From Erinaceus europaeus (lineage: Eukaryota > Chordata > Mammalia > Eulipotyphla > Erinaceidae): 64,000 nt of DNA. Within the stretch, counting starts at the first letter, position 1, and each line of letters begins with the position of its first letter. Both the position numbers and the translations under genes were made by a program. Shown here one piece after another: positions 44,635 through 56,537 of the stretch. The notes under the pieces were generated by a model. That model made no database searches and had not been told where the DNA came from. It was given only the letters and a program-made list of their open reading frames with translations. The stretch lies in contig NC_080172.1 of the NCBI RefSeq assembly GCF_950295315.1, positions 81,363,118-81,427,117 of the forward strand, read 5' to 3'.

Positions 44635-45365
44635 CTGCCCTCGCTAAATGTGAAGATAATGGGCCCTAGGTTAGATTGATGGCAGTTAGAGTCAATAGTG
44701 TTTATACACTTTCTTAATATTTGGGGGCTACTTTGTGCCCTGATATAGCTTTCTAGTCCTATTCTCAATTCTGACACCATCTTCCCAGACAATACTTTCA
44801 GCCTACCTGCATGTTAGTTACTTGGGATCAAACAAAAATTAGTTAAATCAGGGGCCCCTTGGAATATGCTTAAAATAGACTTCCTAGCTTCTTCCCACAC
44901 AAAACCCCTTAGTTCCATCTGCCCTGTTCTTACCTTTAGGTTCCTGATTATTAAACAATTTGTCCTGCTTTATATCTTACTGCTTTCAGCCACCAAGTTG
45001 CAGATGCTACCATGAAACCAACCTGACTTCCCTGGGCAGATGACCTCACCAATGTGTTCTAGAACCTCACCTCTCCAAAGCCCTATCCCATCAGAAAAAG
45101 AAATAGGCTGGGCTTATGGTTTGACTTGCCAATGTCCATGTTCAGTGGAGTAGCAGTTACAGAAGGCAGACCTTCTACTTTCTGTACCCCAGAATAAAGT
45201 ATAAAGAATTCTGGTCCATACTCCCAGAGGGATAAAGAATAGGGTAACTTCTAATGGATAGGATGGGATATGGGACTCTGGTGGTGGGAATTGTATGTAA
45301 TTGTACCCCTCTTATCCTACTATTTTGTCTATCATTATTAAATCAATGATAATAATAATAATATC
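44635..45365 (+). repeat. L1-3'-end-like repeat, copy 2 of 3
   Basis: Enters at GCTAAATGTGAAG, a 5'-truncated start compared with copy 1, and runs to GGGAATTGTATGTAATTG and an (AAT)n tail. Confidence 0.65.
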
Positions 45366-45519
45366 TACGGGGGAAAAGCCTATGCCCTATAGGAACTTTC
45401 CAGTAGAGAGACTATAGAGGGACTGAACTAATGAGGGGGAAAAAAAAATTCTCCACAGGATACACCTTAGAACTATGATCTGCTGGTCCTTTCCTTTTCC
45501 TTCTTCCTTCCTTTCTTTA

Positions 45520-45725
45520 TTTCCTTCTTCCTTCCTCCAGTGTTATCACTGGGGCTCAGTGTCAGCACTATGAGTCCTCTGCTCCTGGTGACCATTTTCC
45601 CCATTTTACTGGATAAGGCAGAGAGAAATTGAGAGAGGAGGGGAAGAAGACAGGGACACCTGCAGTTCCGCTTTGTTTGGGGAGAGAGGGTTTGAACCTG
45701 GATCCTTGCGTGGATCCTTTCGCTT
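45520..45725 (-). mobile_element. B-like SINE, diverged
   Basis: Starts with the 3' module (CCTCCAGTGTTATCACTGGG) and carries GAGAGAAATTGAGAGAGG. Confidence 0.7.
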
Positions 45726-45734
45726 ATTCTTCTT

Positions 45735-46018
45735 CTACCTTTTTAAATATTTATTTATTTATTTATTTTCCCTTTTGTTGCCCTTGTTTTATTGTTGTAG
45801 TTATTATTGCTGTTGTTACTGATGTCATTGTTGTTGGATATGGAGAAAGGAGGGGAAGACAGAGAGGGGGAAATACAGACACCTGCAGACCTGCTTTACC
45901 GCCTGTGAAGCGACTCCTCTGTAGGTGGGAAGCCAGGGGCTTGAACCGGAATCCTTATGCCTGTCCTTGTGCTTTGCACCACATGTGCTTAACCTGCTGT
46001 GCTACTGCCCAACCCCAA
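45735..46018 (-). mobile_element. Type B SINE
   Basis: TTCCCTTTTGTTGCCCTTG tail side and GCTACTGCCCAACCCC head. Confidence 0.9.
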
Positions 46019-46269
46019 TCCTTTTGCTTCTTACTATTTGTGCTTAATCAGGTACACTACTGCCCCCTGTCCCCCTCAACCCCATGTTTTCTTTAGTAAA
46101 GTTACAGATCCTAGATATAGGTAAGGGCCTAGGGGACTGGGTACATGTATATACATATCCATAAGGTAGGAGCAATATATACCTCAAAATACAAGTGCTT
46201 AATTAATTTAGAACTACTTAACTCAGCAATCTAGTAGGAAGGCCTAAAGAAGGCACCATACATTTGTTT

Positions 46270-46412
46270 AAATCTTAAGAGACAGCCAGAAATAAAGAGG
46301 GGAGGGAGTGATAGGCAGAGAGAGAAAGAGAGAGTCACTGCAACACTGCTTCACCACTCACAAAGCTTTCCCCCTGCAGGTGGGGACCAGGGGTTTGAAC
46401 CCATGTTCAAAT
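46270..46412 (-). mobile_element. Type A SINE, head missing
   Basis: AAGAGACAGCCAGAAATAAAG, GCTTTCCCCCTGCAGG and TTTGAACCCATG. Confidence 0.85.
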
Positions 46413-46414
46413 AG

Positions 46415-47220
46415 AATAGAATACAAAAGCTGGAAAAGGGCAAGAGACTGGCTTACTTAATGATTGCCTTTCTGGTCACTGCCATCTATGCCATCATCTC
46501 CCTAGCTCTCGTCATAGAATCCTTGGATATCCACAAAGATTCAATGGACCTAGACCTCTAACAGATCCTTCTCTCCACCATGACTGGTCACTTCCATTAG
46601 GGACATCATTATAAGCCCTCTTTTGGACTTCTTCAGGACTATATCCTCACTTTCTGAGGGCCTGCTCCACTCTCTGAAATAAGGCTGAGTCATCCTACTC
46701 TGCCACTCAAGGAAGACTGGTCCTGAAATGAGTGCAACCTAGAATGTTCCTAGCTGTGACCATGGACTGTGAGCTCAGTCTGACAAACACTCAGATATTG
46801 TACAGGCTCTTGTGCTAATTATGAATAGATATGGGCTCTAGATTAGATCGTTAGATCATTATAGTGAACAGTTAATTGCATGTATAGATCTTTGAGTTTC
46901 TGAGCAACTCTCTACCCTCATCCTTCTTCATAGTTCTATTCTCAACTTTGACACCATCTTCCCAGACATTATTTTAATCCACCTGCATGTTAGCTATCAT
47001 GCTCCAGAAAAAAATACTATAGTCATGTCCCCCTAGAAGCATATCTAAAATAGACTTCTTATCTTCCTCCATCCTAAAATTCTTATTCCCCTCTGCCCTA
47101 TTCCTACATTCTGGTTCCTGTTTATTAAATATTTTGTCCTGCTTTATATCTTATCAACGTTCAGCCACCAAGTTGCAATGTGACTATGATTTCATCCTGA
47201 ATTCCATCAGGGCTTAGAGA
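46415..47220 (+). repeat. L1-3'-end-like repeat, copy 3 of 3
   Basis: Shares ACTGGTCCTGAAATGAG and CATCTTCCCAGAC with copies 1 and 2 but stops near CCACCAAGTTGC, so the final L1-end part is missing. The segment at 46095-46250 may be its upstream continuation before the SINE. Confidence 0.65.
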
Positions 47221-48104
47221 GAGAAAAAGAAAATAAGTCAATAAATAAAAGAATCTTATTGTGAAAGGTGATAAATTAGAAAAGTATTATACTGCATTAA
47301 TAAAAGTAGGCTTATCTCAAATTAAAAAGCAAAACAAGAGTCATCATCACAAACTGTCCTTCTAGACTTTCTACTGTCCTTCCGCTGCTCCTCATCTCCA
47401 CTATTCTTCTAGACTCTTCAGTGAGCACCATGCTAATTGGTAAAGAAAATCAGTTACAACCCAGCTCCGTTATTACAGAGAAAGCACCAAAAGCCCATTC
47501 CAAGTAAAACTAAGCCTATTATCTCCTCCTTCCCTCTCAGTTTCATCTTTAAATAAATAAATAAATAATTAAAAAGAGCTGTTTTTGGAAAATGTATATG
47601 AATAAACCTCTTACAAAGTCCCAGGATATAAACATATTTGTAGTTCATAGCAATACTTTTCAAAAAGCCCCATCTGATAATTTGTCATGATCAAATAATA
47701 AATTTGTGAAGAGTCTTGTGCTGTAGGTGCCAATCTTACTGTTCTACCAGTGCTTGTTACACAGCCTCATATATTAGGTTGCCATAATGGTTGTGTTACT
47801 ATGTGGCAACTGAGGATTTTCCATGCCTTTGAGCGAACAGGTTAGTAATTAATAGTTGGGAAATATCAATAGGACTACAGAGGAACTAACAGAGGACTAG
47901 ATTTAGAGCTATTCTACTAATGTTCAGGTTTGAATTTCTTTCTTTGTGAAGGTAGAGATTATATTCTCAGGTGCTTTAGGCATGGGTGAACTGTATTCAT
48001 GAGGAGGAGTGGGAGGTGAAAGTATTGAAGATACAAAGTTAGGTCATTATAGGAATGAATTCTAATACGCTGCTAGGTTCAAGATGAGCTTTCTTTGTTC
48101 ATTT
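47221..48104. other. Unassigned
   Basis: No coding frame or repeat recognised. An A/T-rich (AAAT)n patch lies at about 47552. Confidence 0.5.
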
Positions 48105-48272
48105 TATCTATTTATTTATTTTAATTTTTAAAGAATTAATGTATTGGTGAGAGATAAAAGGAGGGAGAAAAAGAACCAGAGCATCACTCGAGCACATGTG
48201 CTACTGAGGATTGAACTCTCATGCTTGAGAGTACAATGTTTTATCCACTGTGCCACATCCAAGACCACTCTT
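48105..48272 (-). mobile_element. Type C SINE
   Basis: AACCAGAGCATCACTCGAGC and TTTTATCCACTGTGCCACATCC. Confidence 0.82.
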
Positions 48273-48294
48273 CCTTAAAAAAAATATTTATGGA

Positions 48295-48306
48295 GGGGGG
48301 AGGGTG

Positions 48307-48343
<37 letters not shown>

Positions 48344-48360
48344 GGAGAGGGAGAGAAGTG
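48295..48360. repeat. (GA)n microsatellite
   Basis: An imperfect GA/GAGGG run. Confidence 0.9.
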
Positions 48361-48684
48361 GAGATATGGAAGATTAATTACAGCACAGGAACCTTCTATC
48401 ATGACAAAGTACATCCCATGCTGGGAAGACCTGCTTGGCAAGGCAGTCACCCTACCCAGTGAGATATCTTTCTAGTAAACTAGACCCCATTTGAATTAAT
48501 AATTTTAAACACTAACCTAAATATTTTTTCAGGAGAGGTTTTAAAAATCTAGTCTTCCTTAGATTCCTCTCTAGTTAAGTGCAAAGGTCTTAGACATTGT
48601 TGCTATGGGTGATGACAGAAAACAGTTAGAGTTGAAAGAATAAAACATAATGTAAATATTGGAATGCCAATTTGCATCCGACTT

Positions 48685-48830
48685 TCCTTTTTTTTTTTTT
48701 TGTTTTGCCAGAGCACTGATCAGCTTTGGTTTATGGTGGTGCTGGGAGTTGAAGCTGGGACTTTGGAGCCTCAGGCATGAGAGTCTCTTTACTTAACCAT
48801 TGTATTATCTACTCCTGCCCCCAACTTTCC
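48685..48830 (-). mobile_element. Type D SINE
   Basis: TTGCCAGAGCACTGATCAG, AGTTGAAGCTGGGAC and TTAACCATTGTATTATCTAC. Confidence 0.82.
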
Positions 48831-49369
48831 ATTCTTTTTAGAATTTGATTTTATTCTCCATCTCTAAAATAACAATTAATGGGCAACTAAGTAATTATAG
48901 ATTCGCATTGGCAGCGCAAAGATTGAAGGCTATTACTTGGTAACACTACCCAGTCCTGCTTGTTGTCCTCAGTTCTTAGTAACATAGTTGTTCAATCGCT
49001 TTAAGAAGACTTTTGGGAGTAAAGGTGCATTTCAAAGTGGTTGAATGTCATATTTAGATCCAGCTTCCCTTGCTTGACAGTGAAATGACCACAGAGTCCT
49101 GCCACTGCGTCAAAAATCAATTACAAAACAGAGGAGCTTTTCATGTCTTTTATTTTTGCATTAGTCTTAGAAGACAGACTGGAAAACCACAGCTAAGAAG
49201 GAAGAGAATCACTAAAATACAGAAACTATAGTATTGACTCTCGTCCCCCGCCCCCCATCCGGGTGAGATGCCTTCCAGTCCAGACTGTGGATCTTCTGAA
49301 GTTGGAAGGGTTCCCTTGGCAGAAACACCTTGGCAGCTTTTAAGCCAGATCAGTGCGAGGACGATGTCC

Positions 49370-50000
49370 TCCTACCTCGGAGACCCAGATTTTCCTCTAG
49401 GGGCAGTATGTCTCTCTACACCACACCCGGAGTCCCAGGGCAACAAACCCACGTCTGCAGCAGGCCCCAGGCCAGGTGGGAACCAGCCAGGCGCCGCGCT
49501 CGCCCTGCAGTTCCGCGTCTGCGCAGAGGCCAGGGGGTTGGGAGCGGGGCTGGCCGGGGAGGCGCTGGGTGCGCGGGAGCCAATGGGCTGGCGCAGGGGA
49601 AGCCGGCTGTCGGCGGCGGTGGGCCGGGCGCGCACTGTTGGGATGGAGGGCGAGCGCCCTGCAGCTCAGCCGCGCTCCTCGGGGCTCCCGGCTGGGGGCG
49701 CCGGCGGCGAGAACCTGGGGGCCGGTGTCTCCCACCCGGGCAGCAGCGGCTCCTCTGTGCTACTGCCGGCTGAAGTGCTGGATCTGGACGAGGACGAGGA
49801 TGACCTGGAGGTGTTCAGTAAGGTGAGGGCGCTGGCGGCTCGTCCCGGGAAAGTTCCAAGTCAACTCCCGGAGTTGGCAGCGGTGCGCGGCAGCCGTCCA
49901 GCGCGCTCGCTCAGCCGGGCGCAGGCTCCAAGCTGGAGGTGGGTGCGGTGCGCTGTCGCGGGCCGACCTCACCCGGTACGTCGCCGCATCCGGGGCTGAG
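49370..50000. promoter_or_regulatory. SNX7: CpG island and promoter region of SNX7
   Basis: GC content and CpG density rise sharply here against an AT-rich background. AGCCAAT at 49578-49584 is a CCAAT box 59 bases before the ATG. TCTGCGCAGA at about 49517-49526 resembles an NRF1-type GCGCA motif. No TATA box is seen, which is usual for a broadly expressed CpG-island gene. Confidence 0.8.
49643..49822 (+). CDS. SNX7: Sorting nexin-7, coding exon 1
   Basis: The exon encodes 60 residues, beginning MEGERPAAQP and ending VLDLDEDEDDLEVFSK, then the splice donor AAG|GTGAGG at 49822/49823 in phase 0. The acidic stretch and exon end match mammalian SNX7 as I remember it. SNX7 is a PX-BAR sorting nexin that binds phosphoinositides on endosomes, pairs with SNX4 and acts in endosomal recycling and autophagy; the PX and BAR domains are in later exons outside this window. 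The start was chosen by family match and a good context (GGGATGG). An in-frame ATG 20 codons upstream (49583) overlaps the CCAAT box and is unlikely to be in the mRNA. The middle (GGAGGENLGAGVSHPGSS) is low-complexity and expected to vary between species. Confidence 0.92.
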
Positions 50001-52800
50001 TCTCGGTGGGCCTCGAAGCGCAGGCACTCCCTTCTCTGTACTTCGACCTTCGACTTCACAGATCGTTGGCTTGGCTTAATTTGCAAAGTTGTGTGCGTGT
50101 GCATATCTATGTGTGTTTTCTTTTTGCTCCGTCTTTAACGCTGACATCTGTAGATACTGTCCGAAATCTTGGAGGCTGTAGTCCTGAGAAAAGTACCGTC
50201 TTCCCTGGCCTCTTTTTGGGAGTAGCCAGCCCCGAACTCCTGTCATGTTGTCACTGGCTGTGCATTTGAGACTTGGGTGAGATTTGAGACTCGAAATGAC
50301 TCTCACGTCTAGTGGATATCGGTGCAAGAGAATTCCCTTTAGGAGAAAATGGTTCCTGTGTCCAACAGGGCTCCTGCAGCAGAGCTGAGGGATTTTCTGA
50401 TAATATACTGCCATTCCAACCCAGTGTCAGCCACTTTCATTTTTTTTTTTTTCTTCCCCAAGAACGGCTAGGACCAAAAAGCCCCTCATAATTTGTTATT
50501 ATAGTTGGCGGGAAATTGACTTGTTCGTGGTGCGCTTAAACTGTGGTGCATTGTAAATTGGTGATTGTAATTTTTCCTAAAAGGTTTTGGAAAAGAGGAA
50601 TACCTTTCATGAGGGGCAGTTGATTATCATTCCAGTTTCTCACATTGCTGTTGTTAGAAGACTGGAGATAAGAACCTTATATTAATTACTAAGAAAGCTA
50701 CGAAGTAGATTAATGTTTCTTTGAGATAATAGGTTAAAATTACATACATAATTTGTGCTTTATTCTGGAAGAGTAAACTGAAGTTATGAAGTGAACAGGC
50801 ACACTATGATCCCAAAGAGGAATATGCAAAATGTACCCTCTCCCCCTTTTTCTTTTTGCATTAAGTGAAGCAGTAGTAGACACAGCTGTACTCTGGATAT
50901 TTAAAGTTCCAGTTGTGTGCATTTGTTAAAAGTTATTTGGTCTTTCTATGTATTCAAATGGTAAAACAGTGGATTTGCTTGTAAAAAGCAATTACTACTG
51001 ACATTTTGTACTTAAAACATTCTTTATGTTTAGTCTGGGACAATCAGGCAATTCTTTATATTCTCTCCTAAGATACTGCTACTTTGTGAATATCATATGA
51101 TTGCATTGTGAAACTTTTATCGTGGAGAGAGGAAGAGGGCTATTGATGGGAGTGACAGTTGAGTGTTAGAATCTTCTTTGGTTGTTATTAGACTTGTTAG
51201 GTAATTTCTCATCCCTGAGATTCTAGAATCAGTTTTAATAATTGCCAGAGATCTAAGGTGAAGCTAATGACTTATGGACTTCAAAGTATTTCATTTACTT
51301 AGGCCTCTGTAAGTGTTGGGAGTTAGTGGGAGTTAAAATTCAAGTGGAAAAGAAATGACAGATTGCAGGTAGGAGCAGTTCTACATAAGCATTTCTGGTG
51401 AATTGCTTAAAGCTATTTCAGAAGAAAGGAATCTAAATATTCATGGTTCTGATCATTTGTTGAGATTTATTTTCTAAATAAAAGTTCACTATCCACATAC
51501 TTTTACATTTTTAATAATGTATTCTTTTTAAAAGATATAAATTTTAGTACAGAAGATTGTGAATCAACCCAGTTTGATTAGTGCTGTAAACATGTTGGGG
51601 ACTTAGAAACTAAGTTAAGAATCAGTTATAGAAACTGGACACACCCATTAATGTAAAAGTATACGATGATTGAACCTAAAAAGATTTTTTAAAAATATAT
51701 TTAGCTGTTTGTTTTTGTTTTTGTAAGTTGAAAACTTTAGCAGTTAACCACTGTTAGACAAGTAAGTTTAAATATTCTGTTTGACCTACTTTCTCTACTA
51801 TAGAACTTTACTGCTGCCTATGCTGAGTGGTATCAATAGTTACTTTGTGTACTTTTATTACCTTTTAGTATTTTCTTCGTTTGAGGGGAACTATATTATA
51901 TGCAATAAATTCCCTTTATTCTTTTGAATTCCCTTTATTTTGTTTTTTTTAATTCCTCTTCCTGTTATTTTTTATTAAATTCTGTGATTTGTAGAGGAAA
52001 TAGTAGTTGTAATACAGATGGGTAAGTAGCTCACAAACACTGATGTGCTTATTTAGTATTCAATAAGTGGTAACTCTTATTTTTGGCCATTTAAAAAGAT
52101 ATTCAGGAAGCAAGATATAGACCATCTCAGGTAATCAATAAATTAGCAAATGTAATTATTATCATCACCACCACTACTCATCTTTGAGAATTCATAGAAT
52201 GCAGGTGCGGTATGCAAGACCTAGAAATCATTTTTTTTTTTTTTAAATAACTGGTCCAGAGGAAGTTCTGAAAGGTATACACAAGTAGACTTTAAATTTT
52301 AATCTCCAGCAAAACTATCAAAACTGTAAAACCATTTAATACACTGTTTATGGACATTTTACAAAGAGGTAATTTTGGTTTTTTTTAAAGAATGATAAAA
52401 ACTAAGATTGTATAGATGGTAAATCAAAAATATGAAAATGAGCTTGTTCTCTGAATGAAAAATGTGAAATTATTACTGATATTTTTGTGTATAAGGTTAA
52501 TTTTAAGGGACTAATTGGATGTACTTGTTGAGACATCCAATATCTATCAAATCTCTGTCAACCCAGACATTCATCATAATCATAAAGGGACTTAACTGTA
52601 CTGTTCAGCAGTTCTATCAGATATTTAGAAGACATTGGAAGTCTGATGACTATCACATTTTTTTTCTCTGAACATTCTCTTTTTAGTTCATCGTGTATAC
52701 CTGTGTTACTCATAGGCTAGAGAGAGAATATGATAGTTTTTCTGTGATTTAAATGAAGAAGGTTTTAAAAATATACTTATTTATTATATATATATAAAAT
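50001..52800. other. Repeat-poor start of intron 1
   Basis: No SINE, L1 or LTR is recognised over 2.8 kb. A weak MIR-like patch (GTGCTTATTTAGTATTCAATAAGTGG) lies around 52045-52070. Repeat-poor sequence just after a promoter is common where intronic regulatory DNA excludes insertions, but that is inference. Confidence 0.45.
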
Positions 52801-52807
52801 TTTATTT

Positions 52808-53162
52808 TATTTTATTTTTGCCTCTAGGGTTATTGCTGGGGCTCGATGCCTGCACCACAAATCCACTGCTCCTGGAGACCATTTTTTTTCCCCTTTTGTT
52901 GCCCTTGTTTTTTTTATCATTGTTGTGGTTATTATTATTATTGTTGTTGTTGCTGTCGTTGGATAGGAACAGAGAGAAATGGAAAGAGGAGCGGAAGACA
53001 GAGAGGGGGAGATAAAGACACCTGCAGACCTTCTTAGCCGCCTGTGAAGTGGCTCCCCACGGGGAACCCGGGCCTGGAACCGGTATTCTTCCGCTGGTCC
53101 TTGAGCTTCGCGCTACTTCGCGCTACGTACACTTAACTTGCTATGCTACTGCCTGACTCCCA
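52808..53162 (-). mobile_element. Type B SINE with extra 3' module
   Basis: CCTCTAGGGTTATTGCTGGG module, then TTTTGTTGCCCTTG, then GCTACTGCCTGACTCCC head. CGCTACTTCGCGCTAC is a small internal duplication. Confidence 0.88.
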
Positions 53163-53249
53163 ATATATTTATTTATTAATGAAAGAAACCAAGTGTAATT
53201 CTGGCATATATAGTGCTAGGGATCAAAGTTGTGACTCTATACTTGTCTT

Positions 53250-53515
53250 TTTTTTTCTTTTTTAATTGCTATCAGGACTGTTGAATCCACCACTCTCCTG
53301 GCCATCCCCCCCTTTTTCCCCCTATTTTATTTGATTGGACAGAAATATTGAGAGGGGAGGGGGAGATAAAAGAGAGAGAAAGATAGACACCTGCAGACAT
53401 GCGTCACCATTTGTGAAATGTCTCCACTCTACCAGGGTAGGGGTGGAGGTTCTAACCCGAGTCCTTGCACATAATACTATGTGCACTTAACTGCATGTGC
53501 CACCGCCCAGCCCAT
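53250..53515 (-). mobile_element. Older B-like SINE
   Basis: TTAATTGCTATCAGGACTG module, ATTGAGAGGGGAGGG and CACCGCCCAGCCC. Confidence 0.7.
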
Positions 53516-54224
53516 TACTCTTCTAAGTTCTTTGCTCTATCATTTTACCATCTCCCAACTGGCAGAATGAGTTTAATGAAATATATATTTAAAGAATTTG
53601 AGTCAGGGTTCAGAAACGAGGTGTACTTAGGCATCTAGAGACTTGCAGTATTAAAATTCCAGTAGTTCATCCTTTCCGAAAGGGGAGAGAAAAGTAGAAC
53701 CCAGTGAGAACTGGAGCTGTGGAAGCGGCCCTCTTCCTCATTAGCCGTGTTTACAAAGAGATGTACCTGGAAATGTGGCATTGCCAAAAATAGGGTACCA
53801 GATCAGGGAAGAAATGAGGAGTGCTTTTCCTAAGATTTTCTCCTCCCGTTCTTGGATATCCTGCTTGTGGTCTTTTCTGAAATATCACAAGCTTTTATGC
53901 TGCTATAGGTAGGGGTCACCTGCAAGAACGCAATAGGTTGGATGAGAGCTAGGGCTGGAGGTCAACACCAGTGAGCACAGTACGTAGTACAGCAGTGTGG
54001 AGAAGAGCTTTGGATAAAGATAGCCTCATCACTGCCCTCCCATTTCAGCATGTGACCTGCCACTTTCTCATCATAAGAGAGCTGCATATCTCTCCTTAAA
54101 TCTGGGTGAGATGCTGACTGCTTTGATCAATAGGGGATGATGCTGTGTAACTTTCAGTGCCTCCACTTTGGTCATTGGGAGACTATACATTTTGGGGCAA
54201 CCATGTAAGACACCTAAAGTGGCT
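53516..54224. other. Unassigned
   Basis: No coding frame or repeat recognised. Confidence 0.5.
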
Positions 54225-54345
54225 CCAGATTCGGCATAGTGGCTAAAGTGCTAGACTTTTAAGTATGAGGTCCTGAATTCGATTCCCATGAGTCAATGTA
54301 AAGCTTAGGTTCTCTTATCATTAAAAAAATAAATAAATAAAAAAT
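54225..54345 (+). mobile_element. Type C SINE
   Basis: CAGATTCGGCATAGTGGC, GAGGTCCTGAATTCGATTCC and a (AAAT)n tail. Confidence 0.72.
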
Positions 54346-54407
54346 AATTGCTACAACTTCCACGTTGTTCCAAAATTTCTTGGGAGACCATATATAAATG
54401 TTCTTGG

Positions 54408-54535
54408 TTGGGAGAGAGAGCCTGATGGTTATACAGACACTCAATGTGTGAGGCTCCATAGTCCCAGGTTCAATACTCTCTGAGTAGTGCCCTGCTAAAA
54501 ATAAGTAGATAAATAAATAAATAAAATTAATCATA
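54408..54535 (+). mobile_element. Type D SINE
   Basis: GGGAGAGAGAGCCTGATGG, GGTTCAATACTC and CTGAGTAGTGCCCTGC. Confidence 0.75.
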
Positions 54536-55130
54536 TCTAAATATTCTAGTCAGCTGACCCAGGCAGAGGCCCTGGTCTCATTCAGAACCAAGTAACTGGC
54601 TTCTGAGGGAAGAAGACATAGGCTTTCCAGCAATCTGAAAGTACTGATAGAATTTTCCTCTTTGGAATGATTTTTTAAAGATATTTTTCTGGAATGTTAA
54701 AAAGTTTACCCATATAAATTAATGATAATTAACATTCACAGACCCTCCAAATAGTTTACTAAATCATATAAAGCAGAAACACTCCACTTCCAGATAGCAG
54801 AGGGAACCTGTAACTGAATTCAGAGCCAGGCATTGAAATACTTTTAGCCCTTGAATTGTAGCTGAGGCATTTTTACTATTTTGTCTGAATTCTTGACTAA
54901 GTAGACTTCTGAATCTAATAAAATATAAAAATAATAAAGTAATTTTATCTTACTAACTTTTGGGATAAAAAAACTATGACATCTAAATAAGCTATATGGC
55001 ACAGTCATTACTAATTTTGATAAACTAGACTACCAGGTTCAGAAGATGCTGTAGTTTAACTTGGATAAATGCATAGCATCAAAGAAAGTGCTATTAGTCC
55101 TTTTTTATTTTTATTTTTTTTCCTATGGAC
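54536..55130. other. Unassigned
   Basis: AT-rich with nothing coding. CCAAATAGTTTACTAAATC and similar text is unassigned. Confidence 0.5.
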
Positions 55131-55134
55131 TTTC

Positions 55135-55440
55135 TTTTTTAAAAAATTTTTATTTATTTATTTTCCCTTTTGTTTTCCTTGTCTTTTTATCGTTGTTGTG
55201 GTTATTATTGTTGTTGTTATTGATGTCGTGGTTGTTGGATAGGACAGAGAGAAATGGAGAGAGGAGGGGAAGACAGAGAGGGGGAGAGAAAGATAGACAC
55301 CTGCAGACCTGCTTCACCGCTTGTGAAGCGACTCCTCTGAAGGTGGGAAGCCGGAGGAGGTTCGAACCAGCATCCTTCTGCTGGTCCTTACGCTCTGCGC
55401 CACGTGAGCTTAACCTGCTGCCCTACTGCCCGACTCCCGC
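55135..55440 (-). mobile_element. Type B SINE
   Basis: TTATTTTCCCTTTTGTTTTC tail side and CCTACTGCCCGACTCCC head. Confidence 0.92.
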
Positions 55441-55479
55441 CATTAGTCTTAATAAATTAAAATATAGCCAGTACTTATT

Positions 55480-55690
55480 TAGTTGTTAGAGACTATGATG
55501 TCTATATTTGAAATCCTGACTCCATAGCTTTATTTCTTTGGGCAGATTAGGTAAACCCCCAGTGCCTCACTCAGGCTTTCCATCCATAAAATGAAGGTAA
55601 ATAATAAGCAGGAGAACAAAAATTACTTATGAAGAGTTTATAAATAGTGCTTAATTCATAGTTAGATGCTCTGGAGTGTTGGTCTGCTGT
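55480..55690 (+). mobile_element. MIR element
   Basis: AAATCCTGACTCCATAGC, CTTTGGGCAGATTAGG, TCCATCCATAAAATGAAGG and GTGCTTAATTCATAG follow the MIR order. Confidence 0.78.
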
Positions 55691-55724
55691 ACACAGCCAC
55701 CATAGGATTCTGCTGTGTGAAAGA

Positions 55725-55968
55725 AGTGCAAGGCGGCATAAGGATCCCGGTTCGAACCCCGGCTCCCCACCTGCAGGGGAGTCGCTTCACAGGTGGTGAA
55801 GCAGGTCTGCAGGTGTCTGTCTTTCTCTCCTCCTCTCTGTCTTCCCCTCCTCTCTCCATTTCTCTCTGTCTTATGCAACAACGACAACATCAATAATAAC
55901 TACAACAATAAAACTACAAAGGCAACAAAAGGGAATAAATAAATAAAATAAATATTAAAAAAAAAAAG
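55725..55968 (+). mobile_element. Type B SINE, 5'-truncated
   Basis: Starts mid-head at AAGGCGGCATAAGGATCCC and has an intact body and tail. AAGTGCAAGG flanks it on both sides as target duplication (about 55722 and 55969). Confidence 0.9.
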
Positions 55969-55994
55969 AAGTGCAAGGAAGGGCTTGTTCCTTT

Positions 55995-56215
55995 AAAAAT
56001 ATATATTTTTTTGAATTTTCTGTTTTTCTTACATTTGCTAGAGCAGAAATTGAGAGGAGGGAGATAAAGAAAGAGAAAAAGAAACACTTGTAGCACTGCA
56101 TCACTACTTGTGTAGCTTGCCTCCTATAGGTGGGTACTGGAGGCTTGAACCTGGGTCCTTGTGCATAATAAGATGAGTGCTTAGCTGAGTATGTTACCAC
56201 CCTGCCCTGGAAGGA
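55995..56215 (-). mobile_element. Type A-like SINE, diverged
   Basis: GAGCAGAAATTGAGAGG and CTTGAACCTGGGTCC. Confidence 0.75.
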
Positions 56216-56535
56216 CTAGTTCTACATTTGCTTACCTCAGGTAACCAGCTTTGGATTTGATCACTTGATATGTGAATATTATATCTGAGGAACTAAATTC
56301 TAATTAACTTACATTTGAATGTAAATATTTACCTGTGGCTAGTGAGTACCAGCTGAAATTGGACAGGTATAATCAATATTTTATTATTAGTTTGGGTTAT
56401 AGTTACCCAAGAAATAAACTTAATGACTCTGGGGAGATGGCTTTATTATAGCATTAAACATACATGCTTGAGGTTCCCAGATTCAGCAAAGCATGTGCTG
56501 GTGATGCTTTGTCTTTCTTTGCTTTCTTTCCCTTT
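56216..56535. other. Unassigned, partly old SINE
   Basis: CTCTGGGGAGATGGC to AGGTTCCCAGATTCAGC (about 56428-56485) looks like an old tRNA-like SINE head. Confidence 0.4.
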
Positions 56536-56537
56536 TT

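Noticed and set aside
45629..46096. 155-codon open frame with a hydrophobic stretch
   Set aside because: It is the reverse side of type B SINEs; the apparent membrane segment comes from the GTTGTTATT-rich tail. The same applies to the frames at 55061-55489, 57120-57701 and 19184-19564.
49330..49773. Alternative-frame ORFs over the CpG island, both strands
   Set aside because: GC-rich DNA has few stops. Only the frame starting at 49643 matches a known protein and ends at a splice donor.
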